From assembly GCF_001870735.1 (NCBI RefSeq), contig NZ_MORL01000002.1, positions 124,001 to 188,000 on the forward strand: a DNA stretch of 64,000 nucleotides. The letters are read 5' to 3'. Positions 16,655 to 25,240 of this stretch are shown here, piece by piece. Every line of letters begins with the position of its first letter. Position 1 is the first letter of the stretch. Both the position numbers and the translations under genes were made by a program. Below the pieces are notes generated by a model. The model did no database searches. It was not told where the DNA came from and worked only from the letters and a program-made list of their open reading frames with translations. Origin of the DNA: Arsenicibacter rosenii (lineage in GTDB: Bacteria; Bacteroidota; Bacteroidia; Cytophagales; Spirosomataceae).

Positions 16655-17866
16655 ATGAACCCTGCAATACCTTTCTCCATGCATACCGATGGAAGCAGGC
16701 CTGCTGAAGCCATCATTCCTACCTATGTCTATGCCGTCGTTTTTTCGTCGCTCTGCATCGTCTGGGGGTTACTCTGGGACATTATGTGGCACACCAGCAT
16801 TGGCCGCGACGGCCTGCTATCGCCCCCGCACCTGCTGATCTATGTCGGTGCGATTGTCTCCGGTCTCTTTTCGGGCTACAAAATCCTGGACCTTACCTTC
16901 CGGCGGAACCATCCGGAGCGGGCAGGAGCGGTGCGTTTCTGGGGAATTTTCTACGGATCGCTGGGAGCGTTGTACTGCGTTTGGGGAGCCATTGCCATGC
17001 TGACGTCGGCACCGTTCGACGACTGGTGGCACAACACCTACGGGCTGGATGTCCAGATTCTGACTCCGCCGCATACGGTGCTGGTGCTGGGGATGATGTT
17101 TGTTCAGTTCGGGGCCATGATTGGTGTCTTGGCCATTCAGAACAAATTCCGCGACCGTGCGCCGGAAACCGATGATCAGCAAAGGCAGGCACAACGCCTG
17201 AAACTGCTGTTCGGCATTTCGGCCGGTCTGCTGCTGGCGGTGTGGTTTACGCTGCTGTCGGAGCAGATGGGGCGTTACGATGCCCACAGCTCCTCGTATT
17301 ACCAAACGGCGGCTATTTTCTTCCCGATTTACCTGCTGGCGGTCAGCCGTGCGTCGCTGCTGCGTTATCCGCTTACGACGATTACGGCCGTTTACATGCT
17401 GGCCATGCTGATTCCGAGCTGGATTCTGCCTTTTTTCCCGGCAACCCCGAAGCTGGGGCCGGTCCTCAATCCGATTACGCACTATCAGGCGTTTGTGTTT
17501 CCGCAGTTGCTCATCATTCCCGGTTTCCTGCTCGATAAACTGATGCATCGTTATAACGGTAAGCTGAATGACTGGCTGCTGGCACTCATCGCCGGTATTT
17601 TGTTCGTCGCGGTATTATCAGTGGTGCAGTGGCACATGGGAACGTTTCTGCTGGAATCGCCGCTGTCGCGCAACCGCCTTTTTCTGTCAACGTCCTGGTA
17701 TTACGGCAGTGACCCGACCTGGGAGTACCGGTATAAGTTCTACCCGAATAACGAAGACACATTGCCGGTATTTCTCAAGGGCATTGCCATGGCCATGGTT
17801 TATGCCGTCGCGTCGGCCCGTATCGGTTTGTGGTGGGGCAACTGGATGAAGCGGGTTCAGCGTTGA
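16655..17866 (+). CDS. Multi-pass membrane protein of unknown function
   Basis: 403 residues with about eleven hydrophobic segments. Conserved-looking polar marks inside helices are WDIMWHTSIGRDGLLSPPHLLIY and DVQILTPPHTVLVLG (two PPH-containing segments), with a WWHNTYG loop between. I do not recognise the family; it is common as a hypothetical in Cytophagales. The paired histidine and PPH marks and the neighbouring His-rich exported protein suggest metal or heme handling, but this is inference. ATG at 16655; no strong promoter match was found in the 166-bp gap before it. The downstream gene follows after 118 bp containing a dispersed repeat. Confidence 0.82.
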   Translation: MNPAIPFSMHTDGSRPAEAIIPTYVYAVVFSSLCIVWGLLWDIMWHTSIGRDGLLSPPHLLIYVGAIVSGLFSGYKILDLTFRRNHPERAGAVRFWGIFYGSLGALYCVWGAIAMLTSAPFDDWWHNTYGLDVQILTPPHTVLVLGMMFVQFGAMIGVLAIQNKFRDRAPETDDQQRQAQRLKLLFGISAGLLLAVWFTLLSEQMGRYDAHSSSYYQTAAIFFPIYLLAVSRASLLRYPLTTITAVYMLAMLIPSWILPFFPATPKLGPVLNPITHYQAFVFPQLLIIPGFLLDKLMHRYNGKLNDWLLALIAGILFVAVLSVVQWHMGTFLLESPLSRNRLFLSTSWYYGSDPTWEYRYKFYPNNEDTLPVFLKGIAMAMVYAVASARIGLWWGNWMKRVQR

Positions 17867-17880
17867 TCTGTTGTTTCTTT

Positions 17881-17958
17881 TTTGTCATGCTGAGCTTGCC
17901 ATCTCATTGGCTTCCGTTTGCAAAAGATCAAAGATGCTTCCTGCGTCAGCATGACAAA
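17881..17958. repeat. Intergenic repeat with 13-bp perfect inverted ends (TTTGTCATGCTGA)
   Basis: Arms 17881-17893 and 17946-17958 are exact inverse complements 52 bp apart. The inner part carries GATCAAAGATGCTTC. This looks like the dispersed GTCATGCTGAGC...GCATC element found in many Bacteroidota intergenic regions, by memory. Confidence 0.6.
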
Positions 17959-17984
17959 TTCATTAACAAAAGCATGTACATCAA

Positions 17985-19649
17985 ATGAAGCGATACATAA
18001 AACTATTCCTCTTCCTGATTTGCCTGATGCCGGTTGCGGTATGGGGGCATGTCGGCAGTTCTGGTGTGATTGTTCAGAAGCAGGCCGGTAAATACCAGCT
18101 GCTGATTAGCGTAAATCCGCCGGATGTAGTACCGGGAACCGCTAAAGTTACCGTCATCGTCGAGAGCGGCAACGTCCAGTCGATCATGGCGCGGCCGGTC
18201 TACTTCTGGTCGGGAGATGAAGGCGCTCCGTCGCACGACGAACTGACGCCGGTAAAAGGTATGCCCGGTCGTTTTGAAGGCGTGGTCTGGCTGATGGACT
18301 CCGGATCATCGAGCATCCAGCTTGAGTTGCTGGGTCCTGATGGTAAGGAAATGGTCGTTGCGCCGGTTGTATCGATGGCAACGGCGCAGCGCGATATGCC
18401 TGCGGGAACTGGTGTGGTGCTGGCTATTCTGGGGGTCTTGCTGGTGATTCTGATGGTGACCATCATTGGCGCCAGTAGCGCCGATAGCGTCATTAAGCCA
18501 GGGGTAGCCGCACCGGCCCGGTTGGGGCGTAAGCGGCTGATCGGCATGGGTATCGGCGGGCTGGTGCTGGTCCTGATGCTGACCGGTGGCCGTTTCTGGT
18601 GGAATAGCTGGGCCGCAAACTACCAGAACCATCAGCTCTATAAACGCACGAAAATAAAGACAACCGTTGCCGTAAAAGAGGCACAACCGGTGCTGACGGT
18701 GCAGATTGACTCCAGCGAATTCAGTAAGCGGGGCCGTCGCCGGATGGTGAGCTTTATCCTGCCTGACCACGGTAAGCTGATGCACGTTTTTCTGGTCCGG
18801 ACACCCGGCCTCGATGCCTTTGCGCACCTGCACCCCGACCGGCGCGATACGCTGAACTACGAAAGCAAACTGCCGAACCTGCCGGGCGGAAAATACCTGG
18901 TCTATGCCGATGTGGTCTACCGCAGCGGGTTTGCCGAAACCATGGTCGATACGGTAGAGGTGCCGTCGGTAAAAGTATCGGCGGCACAGGCGGCAGCCCG
19001 CACCCAAACCGACCCCGACGACAGCTGGCTGGTGACCGAACCGATGGGTGTTAAATCAAATGCAATCGGTAAGCTGCATCTTGATGACGATATGGTTGCC
19101 TGCGGCAAGCCGTCGGCCAGTGTGAAGCTCGACGATGGTTCGACGATGTTCTGGAACGATAAGCCGGGGCCCGTCCTGGAAGCCAATCAGTTGTATACAC
19201 TCCGGTTTGCCGTTGCCGATGAAGCCGGCAAACCAGCGAAGCTGGAGCCGTATCTCGGTATGCAGGGACATGCCGCCATTGTGCGTTCGGACGGGACGGT
19301 CTATATTCACCTGCACCCCGTTGGTACGTATTCGATGGCGGCAGAAGAAACGCTGTTAAGCCGCATTGCCGACACTACCCGTTCGTTTAAATACCCCAAT
19401 GCAAAACAATTCCGGGATAGCATTGATGCCTATGTCGCGAAAGTGAAAACACTGCCCGAAGCCGAAAAAAACAAACTGCTGATGAGCAGTATGCCGGCTA
19501 TGAACCACACAATGAAGACCAATAACATGGTTGAATTCCCGTATGCGTTCCCACGGGCAGGACATTACCGCATCTGGGTGCAGGTGAAGCGTAACGGTAA
19601 GGTGCTGACGGGCGTGTTTGATACCCAGGTGAAAGAGACCCTGATGTAA
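17985..19649 (+). CDS. Exported membrane-anchored His-rich protein, possible copper binder
   Basis: 554 residues. A signal peptide (KRYIKLFLFLICLMPVAVWG) precedes a FixH/YtkA-like beta domain (about 25-130). Two membrane helices follow, near 137-160 and 183-202. The large C-terminal extracytoplasmic part has two HxH-type motifs, FAHLHPDR and YIHLHPVGT, each in a beta-sandwich-like repeat, plus GMQGHAAIVRSDGT and MPAMNHTMKT Met/His clusters. His-x-His with Met/His clusters suggests copper binding. I recognise no named family. It is probably transcribed with the membrane protein before it and ends in a strong terminator. Confidence 0.82.
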   Translation: MKRYIKLFLFLICLMPVAVWGHVGSSGVIVQKQAGKYQLLISVNPPDVVPGTAKVTVIVESGNVQSIMARPVYFWSGDEGAPSHDELTPVKGMPGRFEGVVWLMDSGSSSIQLELLGPDGKEMVVAPVVSMATAQRDMPAGTGVVLAILGVLLVILMVTIIGASSADSVIKPGVAAPARLGRKRLIGMGIGGLVLVLMLTGGRFWWNSWAANYQNHQLYKRTKIKTTVAVKEAQPVLTVQIDSSEFSKRGRRRMVSFILPDHGKLMHVFLVRTPGLDAFAHLHPDRRDTLNYESKLPNLPGGKYLVYADVVYRSGFAETMVDTVEVPSVKVSAAQAAARTQTDPDDSWLVTEPMGVKSNAIGKLHLDDDMVACGKPSASVKLDDGSTMFWNDKPGPVLEANQLYTLRFAVADEAGKPAKLEPYLGMQGHAAIVRSDGTVYIHLHPVGTYSMAAEETLLSRIADTTRSFKYPNAKQFRDSIDAYVAKVKTLPEAEKNKLLMSSMPAMNHTMKTNNMVEFPYAFPRAGHYRIWVQVKRNGKVLTGVFDTQVKETLM

Positions 19650-19695
19650 AAAATCCGGTTTGGCCTGAACCGTTTCGGGCTAAACCGGATTTTTT
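19648..19695 (+). terminator. Strong extended terminator touching the next start codon
   Basis: Stem 19651-19661 with 19682-19692 (AAATCCGGTTT arms), flanked by an A-run and a T-run. An inner stem (GCCTGAA/TTCGGGC with one wobble) extends the hairpin. The T-run (19690-19695) is followed directly by ATG at 19696 of the apbE reading frame. Confidence 0.85.
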
Positions 19696-19701
19696 ATGCA
19701 T

Positions 19702-20673
19702 ATGAAATATGGTTTAGTTCTCTGCCTGTCGCTGCTGAGCCTGACGGTTTCGGGACAGGTGCTGCGGAAGCGGACAGTAAAGCTGATGGGCAGCCGCTTC
19801 GACATTACCATTGTCGACCGTGATTCGCTCACTGCCGAAAAACGCATTGATGAGGTGATCGCGGAGGTGACCCGCATCGAATACCTGATTTCGGACTGGA
19901 AAGCCGAAACGCAGGTTTCGGAAGTAAACCGGCAGGCGGGGATCAGGCCGGTGCGGGTAGACGCTGAAGTCTTTGCGCTTGCCGAACGGGCCATTGCGCT
20001 GTCGGAACTGACAAACGGCGCGTTCGATATCAGCTTCGCAGCCATGGACCGTATCTGGAAATTTGATGGCTCAATGACCGCCATGCCGACGCCGGCAGCT
20101 ATCCGGAAATCAGTCGAAAAAGTGGGCTACCGAAAAATTGTGCTGGACAAAAAGGCCTCGACTATCTTCCTGACCCAGAAAGGGATGAAGATTGGTTTCG
20201 GGGCCCTCGGCGAAGGCTATGCCACCGACCGGTGCCGGGATATGATGCTGGCGAAAGGCGTTCAGGCGGGTATTGTCAACGGCTCGGGCGATATGAGTAC
20301 GTGGGGCAAACAGCCGGACGGCTCCGACTGGCAGATCGGCATCACCAACCCTTTTCGGCAGGATACCCTGTTTGCCGTTATTCCGCTGAAAGAAGGATCG
20401 GTCGTGACGTCGGGGAGTTATGAAAAGTATGTGGTGTTCAACGGCAGGCGCTACGCCCATATCATCAATCCGGCAACGGGTTATCCGGCCACCGGTCTGT
20501 GCAGTGTTACGGTATTGGGCCCGAGTGCCGAACGCGCAAACGGTTTCAGTACGTCGCTGATGGTCCTAGGCAGGGAAGCGGGCCTCCGGCTGATTAACCG
20601 CTATCCTGCTTATCGCTGCATCATGATCACCGACGATGGCCGCGTCTTCACCTCCCGGAATCTGAAGTTGTAA
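19702..20673 (+). CDS. apbE: ApbE family FAD:protein FMN transferase
   Basis: About 323 residues. A signal-peptide-like N-terminus (MKYGLVLCLSLLSLTVSG, cleaved near the first Q) shows an exported enzyme. ApbE moves FMN from FAD onto a Thr or Ser of target proteins outside the cytoplasm, using Mg2+. Visible marks: TVKLMGSRFDITIVDRD, GFGALGEGYATDR near residue 170 and NGSGDMSTWGKQPDG near 195 (flavin and metal site), AHIINPATGYPA near 255. ATG 19702 is preferred; 19696 is six bases earlier, and both directly follow the upstream terminator. Convergent with the PepSY reductase operon that holds its likely target. Confidence 0.94.
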   Translation: MKYGLVLCLSLLSLTVSGQVLRKRTVKLMGSRFDITIVDRDSLTAEKRIDEVIAEVTRIEYLISDWKAETQVSEVNRQAGIRPVRVDAEVFALAERAIALSELTNGAFDISFAAMDRIWKFDGSMTAMPTPAAIRKSVEKVGYRKIVLDKKASTIFLTQKGMKIGFGALGEGYATDRCRDMMLAKGVQAGIVNGSGDMSTWGKQPDGSDWQIGITNPFRQDTLFAVIPLKEGSVVTSGSYEKYVVFNGRRYAHIINPATGYPATGLCSVTVLGPSAERANGFSTSLMVLGREAGLRLINRYPAYRCIMITDDGRVFTSRNLKL

Positions 20674-20711
20674 TGCGACCCGGTCCGTGATACAGAGCTT
20701 GTGATACAGGT

Positions 20712-22907
20712 TTAATAACAATCCGTCCGGATTTGATTCCGTGACTGGTAATAGCTGACTGCCTGGCCGGTCCGTGCCTGGCTGATGGTGTCGAGAATCG
20801 CCAGGACATCCTTCTGCATCGCCAGCGAGCCGCAGAGCATCAACACACCGCCTTCGGCTAACACCCGGCCAATTAGGGTATGGTCTCTCGTAATCAGATC
20901 ACTGACATACTGTTTTTCTCCTTCACGCGAGAGCGCAACCGAAAGCGTATCCAGACGCTGTGTAGCGAGCTGCTGGTCCAGAAACGGCTGGTAGAGGTCA
21001 AGTGATGCCTGATTCCGGAAACCACAATACAGGTAACAAGGCGTCTGGGCTATATTCTGGCTGATCATGCCGAGAAACGGCGCAATCCCCGTACCGTTCG
21101 AAATCATGACAACGGCCGGTGTGTTGACCGGAAAATGAAAATGCGGATTGCTCACAATGCGGGCGCGGATGGTTTCGCCGGTCGTTAACCGGTGCAGGAA
21201 CCCTGACCCCAGCCCTCCCGGATGCAACCGGACACTGAGCTGTATCGCATCGCCCAGGACGCCAATCGAATACAGGCGCTCCCGATGGTCGCCGGCGGGG
21301 TAAATAGCCAGTAAATCGCCCGAGGTAACAGGAACCGCCGATGTGGTCTTCAGCCGGATCAGGAAGGTATCGTCGTTGGCGTCTGCCGCAGAATGGGCCG
21401 TTACCTGTAGGGTGTCGAGGGTGGCAGGATCAAGCGTCAATGTTTCGGTGGCTACCTCAATCGGGATGCCTGCCTGCTGTGCCCACGCTTTGGTCCACAG
21501 ACTGAACTCCGCCAGTGATTTGTCATTAACGGTATGTACGTCGACCAGCGGAGTGGCCCGGGGCTGTTGTTCCAGCCGGTTGTGTATGTCGAACGCAAAT
21601 TTACAGAAGTCCGGATAGGCCGTTGACCCGAAACCAACGACCGAGTACCGCAGTGGATTCGGTTGGGAAACCGTAGCAAGCAGCGACTCAAATTTAGCGG
21701 CATTAGTCGGGGCATCGCCCAGCCCGTAGGTCGACGTCAGTATGATCAGGTGCTCCGCTTTGGGGTAGGTGCGGTAGCTGTTAAGCTCAGCAAGCCAGGC
21801 TTTTTCGCCCCGTTGCACCAGTTGCTGATGCACGAGCTGAGCAAACCGGTAGGTGCTGCCGTTTTCCGACCCCACCAGAATAATAAACCGGCTTTCATCG
21901 GCGGTATACTGGTTTTTCACACGTTTGCCCCGGCGTTTCAGCGTAATGGCGAAGCCGGAGTAGATGAAAAACAGGATGTTGGCCGAGGCAATGGCCAGTA
22001 TCAGTGCCCAGACGGTATTGGTCCGGCCGGTGTGCAGATTGAGGCTTAACTGGCTTACAACCAGAGCGGTCGGATAAAGCGATTCGGTCAGAATATCGCC
22101 GGTTACCTGGTTAACGGTAATCTCCCGGTCGTTTAGTTTAAGGGTGTAATAGTCTTCCGCATCTTCGGAGAACGGGAAGGCAATGGTTTGTACGTCGGCG
22201 AGGCGGGTGTTTTTGAAGACCGGCAGGTCGGATAGCGAAAGAGCCGGTTTGGTTCGGATGGCGTCCGGGTCGACGTCCGGCGACAGCACCTTTGTTGGCA
22301 GCAACTCAAAGCGTATGACCGAAAGATACGTACCGGTCAGCGCAATGATCAGGATAATAATCAGGGATAGACGCCCGAGCGTAACGTGGTAATACTGTGC
22401 CGAATTCTCCTTAACGATGCGGGTAAAAAAGCGTTTGAGACCGCGTTGCCGCTGGATAATCAGAATGGTTCCGGATACCGCAATCAGAAACAGCAGAAAG
22501 GCCGTTAACCCCATCAGAAAACGACCGGCCTCGTGGTAGAACAGGGAGCGGTGCAGGGTAGTAACGGTCTGGAAAAACTCGCTCTGGCCCGATGGCTTAC
22601 CCAGCACGTTACCGGTTTTCGGATCAATATAGGCTGTCAGGTTTTTGCCCTCCTCATCACTGGCCTTAGTGACAACAAACTGGTTATGGTCGACGGAAAG
22701 CTCACTGATGTCGGGAAAGCTTTTTTTCAGCACCGGCAAGGCGTCTGCCAGGGTAATCTGTTCGAAGTCAGCAGGACGGTAGGGCTGCTGTTTTTCCAGA
22801 ACGGGCTCAAATGCCAGGATGATGCCGGTGACAGAAGCCAGTACCAGCAATAACGAAGAAGATACAGCCAGTAGTAAATGGCTGTATCTCCAGATTGAAA
22901 TAGTCAT
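20712..22907 (-). CDS. PepSY membrane protein fused to flavodoxin and FAD/NADPH reductase domains
   Basis: 731 residues. Membrane part: an N-terminal helix (about 5-33), PepSY-type periplasmic loop, further helices (about 128-150, 178-200, 303-325) with possible heme ligands H9, H118 and H174. A flavodoxin-like domain follows from about 343 (ILVGSENGSTYRFAQ), then an FAD-binding reductase domain and NAD(P)-binding C-terminus (ISNGTGIAPFLGMIS and CYLYCGFRN, like sulfite reductase flavoprotein). The cytoplasmic reductase should oxidise NAD(P)H and pass electrons through the membrane to periplasmic acceptors. Third gene of an operon with the DUF2271 and ankyrin genes, with gaps of 4 and 8 bp. 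Confidence 0.9.
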   Translation of the reverse strand: MTISIWRYSHLLLAVSSSLLLVLASVTGIILAFEPVLEKQQPYRPADFEQITLADALPVLKKSFPDISELSVDHNQFVVTKASDEEGKNLTAYIDPKTGNVLGKPSGQSEFFQTVTTLHRSLFYHEAGRFLMGLTAFLLFLIAVSGTILIIQRQRGLKRFFTRIVKENSAQYYHVTLGRLSLIIILIIALTGTYLSVIRFELLPTKVLSPDVDPDAIRTKPALSLSDLPVFKNTRLADVQTIAFPFSEDAEDYYTLKLNDREITVNQVTGDILTESLYPTALVVSQLSLNLHTGRTNTVWALILAIASANILFFIYSGFAITLKRRGKRVKNQYTADESRFIILVGSENGSTYRFAQLVHQQLVQRGEKAWLAELNSYRTYPKAEHLIILTSTYGLGDAPTNAAKFESLLATVSQPNPLRYSVVGFGSTAYPDFCKFAFDIHNRLEQQPRATPLVDVHTVNDKSLAEFSLWTKAWAQQAGIPIEVATETLTLDPATLDTLQVTAHSAADANDDTFLIRLKTTSAVPVTSGDLLAIYPAGDHRERLYSIGVLGDAIQLSVRLHPGGLGSGFLHRLTTGETIRARIVSNPHFHFPVNTPAVVMISNGTGIAPFLGMISQNIAQTPCYLYCGFRNQASLDLYQPFLDQQLATQRLDTLSVALSREGEKQYVSDLITRDHTLIGRVLAEGGVLMLCGSLAMQKDVLAILDTISQARTGQAVSYYQSRNQIRTDCY

Positions 22908-22915
22908 TGAGTAAA

Positions 22916-23404
22916 TCAGTTGTTTGCACTAAAGCGCACGTAGCGGATATAGCCCGTTCCTTCGCTTTTGGCCGCGAGGCTTTCGGTCGTCAGCGGAATT
23001 TCCAGATCGTTTACGTAGTACTTCTTATCCTCCACGGCGCTTTCGAACCGCAGCTTATACCCCGCATTTACTTTCGCATTATCAATGTCGATAATGCTGA
23101 CGGTGCGGTCGCCGCCCGCTACCGACGCACCGGTAATGGCGCTGATGTTAGCTGGCTTTTTGGCAAAGGCCTTGTGCCACTCCTTTATGTCCGGATACCA
23201 TTTTTTGTCGGAGCCCAGCACGTAGAGCGTCTTGTCGTATTTACCTTTCGGATCAATGATCGAGATGACCATATAGGCCCCTTCGCCCATGTAGTTCGTC
23301 ATCTGAATCATGCACTTATACTTTGTCGTTTGCGCCGATGACGTCGCGGGTTTTACGAGCAGTAAACCCAGCATGAGCACAAAAATGCGGCAGATCGCAG
23401 CCAT
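22916..23404 (-). CDS. DUF2271 exported protein with candidate flavinylation site
   Basis: 162 residues. A signal peptide ends near TSSAQ. The rest has the DUF2271 look: CMIQMTNYMGEGAYMVISIIDPKGKYDKTLYVLG, KWHKAF-like and TGYIRYVRFSAN at the C-terminus. Residues 90-95 read ITGASV, which fits the (S/T)GA(S/T) pattern that ApbE modifies with FMN; the acceptor would be S94. It may carry covalent FMN and receive electrons from the PepSY reductase. The family link with ApbE is from published gene-cluster surveys recalled from memory; the assignment of S94 is inference. Confidence 0.85.
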   Translation of the reverse strand: MAAICRIFVLMLGLLLVKPATSSAQTTKYKCMIQMTNYMGEGAYMVISIIDPKGKYDKTLYVLGSDKKWYPDIKEWHKAFAKKPANISAITGASVAGGDRTVSIIDIDNAKVNAGYKLRFESAVEDKKYYVNDLEIPLTTESLAAKSEGTGYIRYVRFSANN

Positions 23405-23408
23405 ATAG

Positions 23409-24881
23409 TTATTTCAGGAAGTTAACGGATACTTTGTTTTTTGTCAGCGATTCGTTTTCGCTGGCCAGGTCGAAGGCGGTTTCGTTGAAGCTGGTCTGTG
23501 CTTCTTTTTTGGCACCGATCGACAGCAGATACTTCAGCATGTTATCGTCCTGCGACACCATGGCGGCTTTGTGCAGGGCGGTCAAGCCTTCTTTATTTTT
23601 AGCGTTGATATCAATCTGAAGGGCTTCCAGTTTTTTCAGCAGCTTAATGTCGTTTTTCGTAACGGCTAAATGATAAAGCGTGTTGCCGTTTTTCTGCGGT
23701 GCCGCCAGCGAAACGCCTTTGTCCTGCAACAGTTTCAGCTTCGCGTCGAAATCGGCAGCCTGCCGCGGGGTATATGACTGAATCAGGTGCGCCGCCAGAT
23801 TGTCGCCGCTCTGATCAACTACCGCCACCGAGGCACCCTTACGGATCAGGTACTGCACCACCTCCGGCGAGTTGCTGCGTACTGCCATGGTCAGGGCCGT
23901 AAGTCCCTTCTGATTGGCCTGATTGATGTTTTTCACCTGCGGCAGCAACAGGGCGATGGTGGCTGTATCGCGGTTTGTTGCCGCTGCGTTCATGAATGCC
24001 GTATTCCCCTCGGCATCTGCTTTGTTTACGTCAACGCCTTTGCCGATAAAATAGGTAATAATCTCTTGCTGACCCGGACGGCGGACAATGGCATGCAGAA
24101 CCGTTTCACCTTCCTTGCCGGTTGCCGTTGGCTTGAGGCCGAGGCTTTCCAGATATTGATATACCTCCAGATTGGCTGAGCTGCCGCGTCCGCCCTGACT
24201 GGCCATCAGCAGCGCATCGTTGGTGGCCGGTACGCCACGTTGCAGCAAGGTTTTGAGCACCGTGATGTTGCCGCCACGGGCCGCATAGGCGAAGGCATTG
24301 CGGCCGGCCGCATCTTTGCTTTTAATATCCAGCCCTTTAGCCGTGAAATAGTCCGTTAGTTTGAGCTCCTTGTCGTTGGCAACGGCTACCAGCAAGGCAT
24401 TGGCACCGTCGTGGTTCAGGTCTTTTTTGAGATCGGCCCCTGCTTTCAGGCAAAGGTCATAAACAGCGGTATTTTGCTGGCCACCGGCGGCGGCAAAGTT
24501 CAGGGGCGTCATGCCGTGGCTGTCACCAACATTGGCTTTTGCTCCTTTGGCAATCAGAACCTCCATGATCGCGGTGTTCCCCCGGCTTGCGGCCCAGTGC
24601 AGGTACGTCCGGCTGTCGTGCGTGATCTTGTCAACGGCGTTGCCGGGCTGTTCGAGAAGGTATTTGATGGTTTCGTCGGGAGCGCCTGCATTGATGGCCA
24701 TCACGACCGGATCAAACGAGGACGGGTTCAGCTGCGATGGGCTGTTGCCTTTTTCCACCTCGGCTTTCACCTGACCGACATCCGGTTTGTTGCGCCAGAA
24801 TGCCTGATCCAGTAATGTATTGGTCTGAGCCTGTGCCGATAAGGTAAAGATCGCTGCAATCGCAACAAGTAGCTTTTTCAT
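23409..24881 (-). CDS. Exported ankyrin-repeat protein
   Basis: 490 residues. A signal peptide (KKLLVAIAAIFTLSAQAQ) is followed by about ten ankyrin repeats (for example THLHWAASRGNTAIMEVLIAKGA and GLTALTMAVRSNSPEVVQYLIRKGA), so it is a periplasmic or surface protein-binding scaffold. It is the first gene of the operon with DUF2271 and PepSY reductase, with a 4-bp gap, and may hold the flavoprotein partners together. No enzymatic motif is seen. Confidence 0.9.
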   Translation of the reverse strand: MKKLLVAIAAIFTLSAQAQTNTLLDQAFWRNKPDVGQVKAEVEKGNSPSQLNPSSFDPVVMAINAGAPDETIKYLLEQPGNAVDKITHDSRTYLHWAASRGNTAIMEVLIAKGAKANVGDSHGMTPLNFAAAGGQQNTAVYDLCLKAGADLKKDLNHDGANALLVAVANDKELKLTDYFTAKGLDIKSKDAAGRNAFAYAARGGNITVLKTLLQRGVPATNDALLMASQGGRGSSANLEVYQYLESLGLKPTATGKEGETVLHAIVRRPGQQEIITYFIGKGVDVNKADAEGNTAFMNAAATNRDTATIALLLPQVKNINQANQKGLTALTMAVRSNSPEVVQYLIRKGASVAVVDQSGDNLAAHLIQSYTPRQAADFDAKLKLLQDKGVSLAAPQKNGNTLYHLAVTKNDIKLLKKLEALQIDINAKNKEGLTALHKAAMVSQDDNMLKYLLSIGAKKEAQTSFNETAFDLASENESLTKNKVSVNFLK

Positions 24882-24945
24882 GATCGTAAGCCGGTGAAAT
24901 GCCCGTTTATATATGCTTGTTATTTAGACTAATTATAATGTGTTG

Positions 24946-24953
24946 CAAATATA
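24946..24953 (-). promoter_or_regulatory. Promoter -7 element of the ankyrin/DUF2271/PepSY operon
   Basis: On the minus strand TATATTTG lies about 65 bp before the ankyrin ATG. A TTG (minus strand) at 24977-24979 leaves a 23-bp spacer, slightly long. The 359-bp gap 24882-25240 otherwise holds only the repeat at 25082. Confidence 0.5.
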
Positions 24954-25081
24954 GGGGCTCCGGCTGAGAAAAAAAGCAAATACTGACAGAAATCAGGGAA
25001 AAGGGGAGGAATGAATGGTGGCGTGCGGGCGCTGTTTGCTGACAGAGCCCGCTAAAATGAATAGACCACAAAAACGAATGC

Positions 25082-25146
25082 ACCACATAGGCACATAGAA
25101 AACAAAGATTTATGAAACGCTTATGTGCTCTATGTGCCTGTGTGGT
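25082..25146. repeat. ACCACATAG-type inverted repeat element, copy 1
   Basis: 17-nt arms (25082-25098 and 25130-25146) begin ACCACATAGGCACATAG and pair with one mismatch, 31 bp apart. The outermost ACCACATAG is shared with copy 2 at 61654. This copy lies between two minus-strand genes. Confidence 0.65.
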
Positions 25147-25240
25147 ATGATACCATGTAATGCCTGCTGAGGGCTTTCCGTAAGATTATAAAATGGTGGT
25201 AGCTGACAGGAAGATATCGCTTCCCGTATGTTCAGCACCC

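Noticed and set aside
20712-20800. A terminator between convergent apbE and the PepSY gene
   Set aside because: The 38-bp gap has only a short direct repeat (GTGATACAG) and no stem; no terminator can be supported.
24882-25240. A riboswitch or small gene in the gap before the ankyrin operon
   Set aside because: No open frame of note and no known aptamer pattern; only a promoter element and the ACCACATAG repeat are seen.
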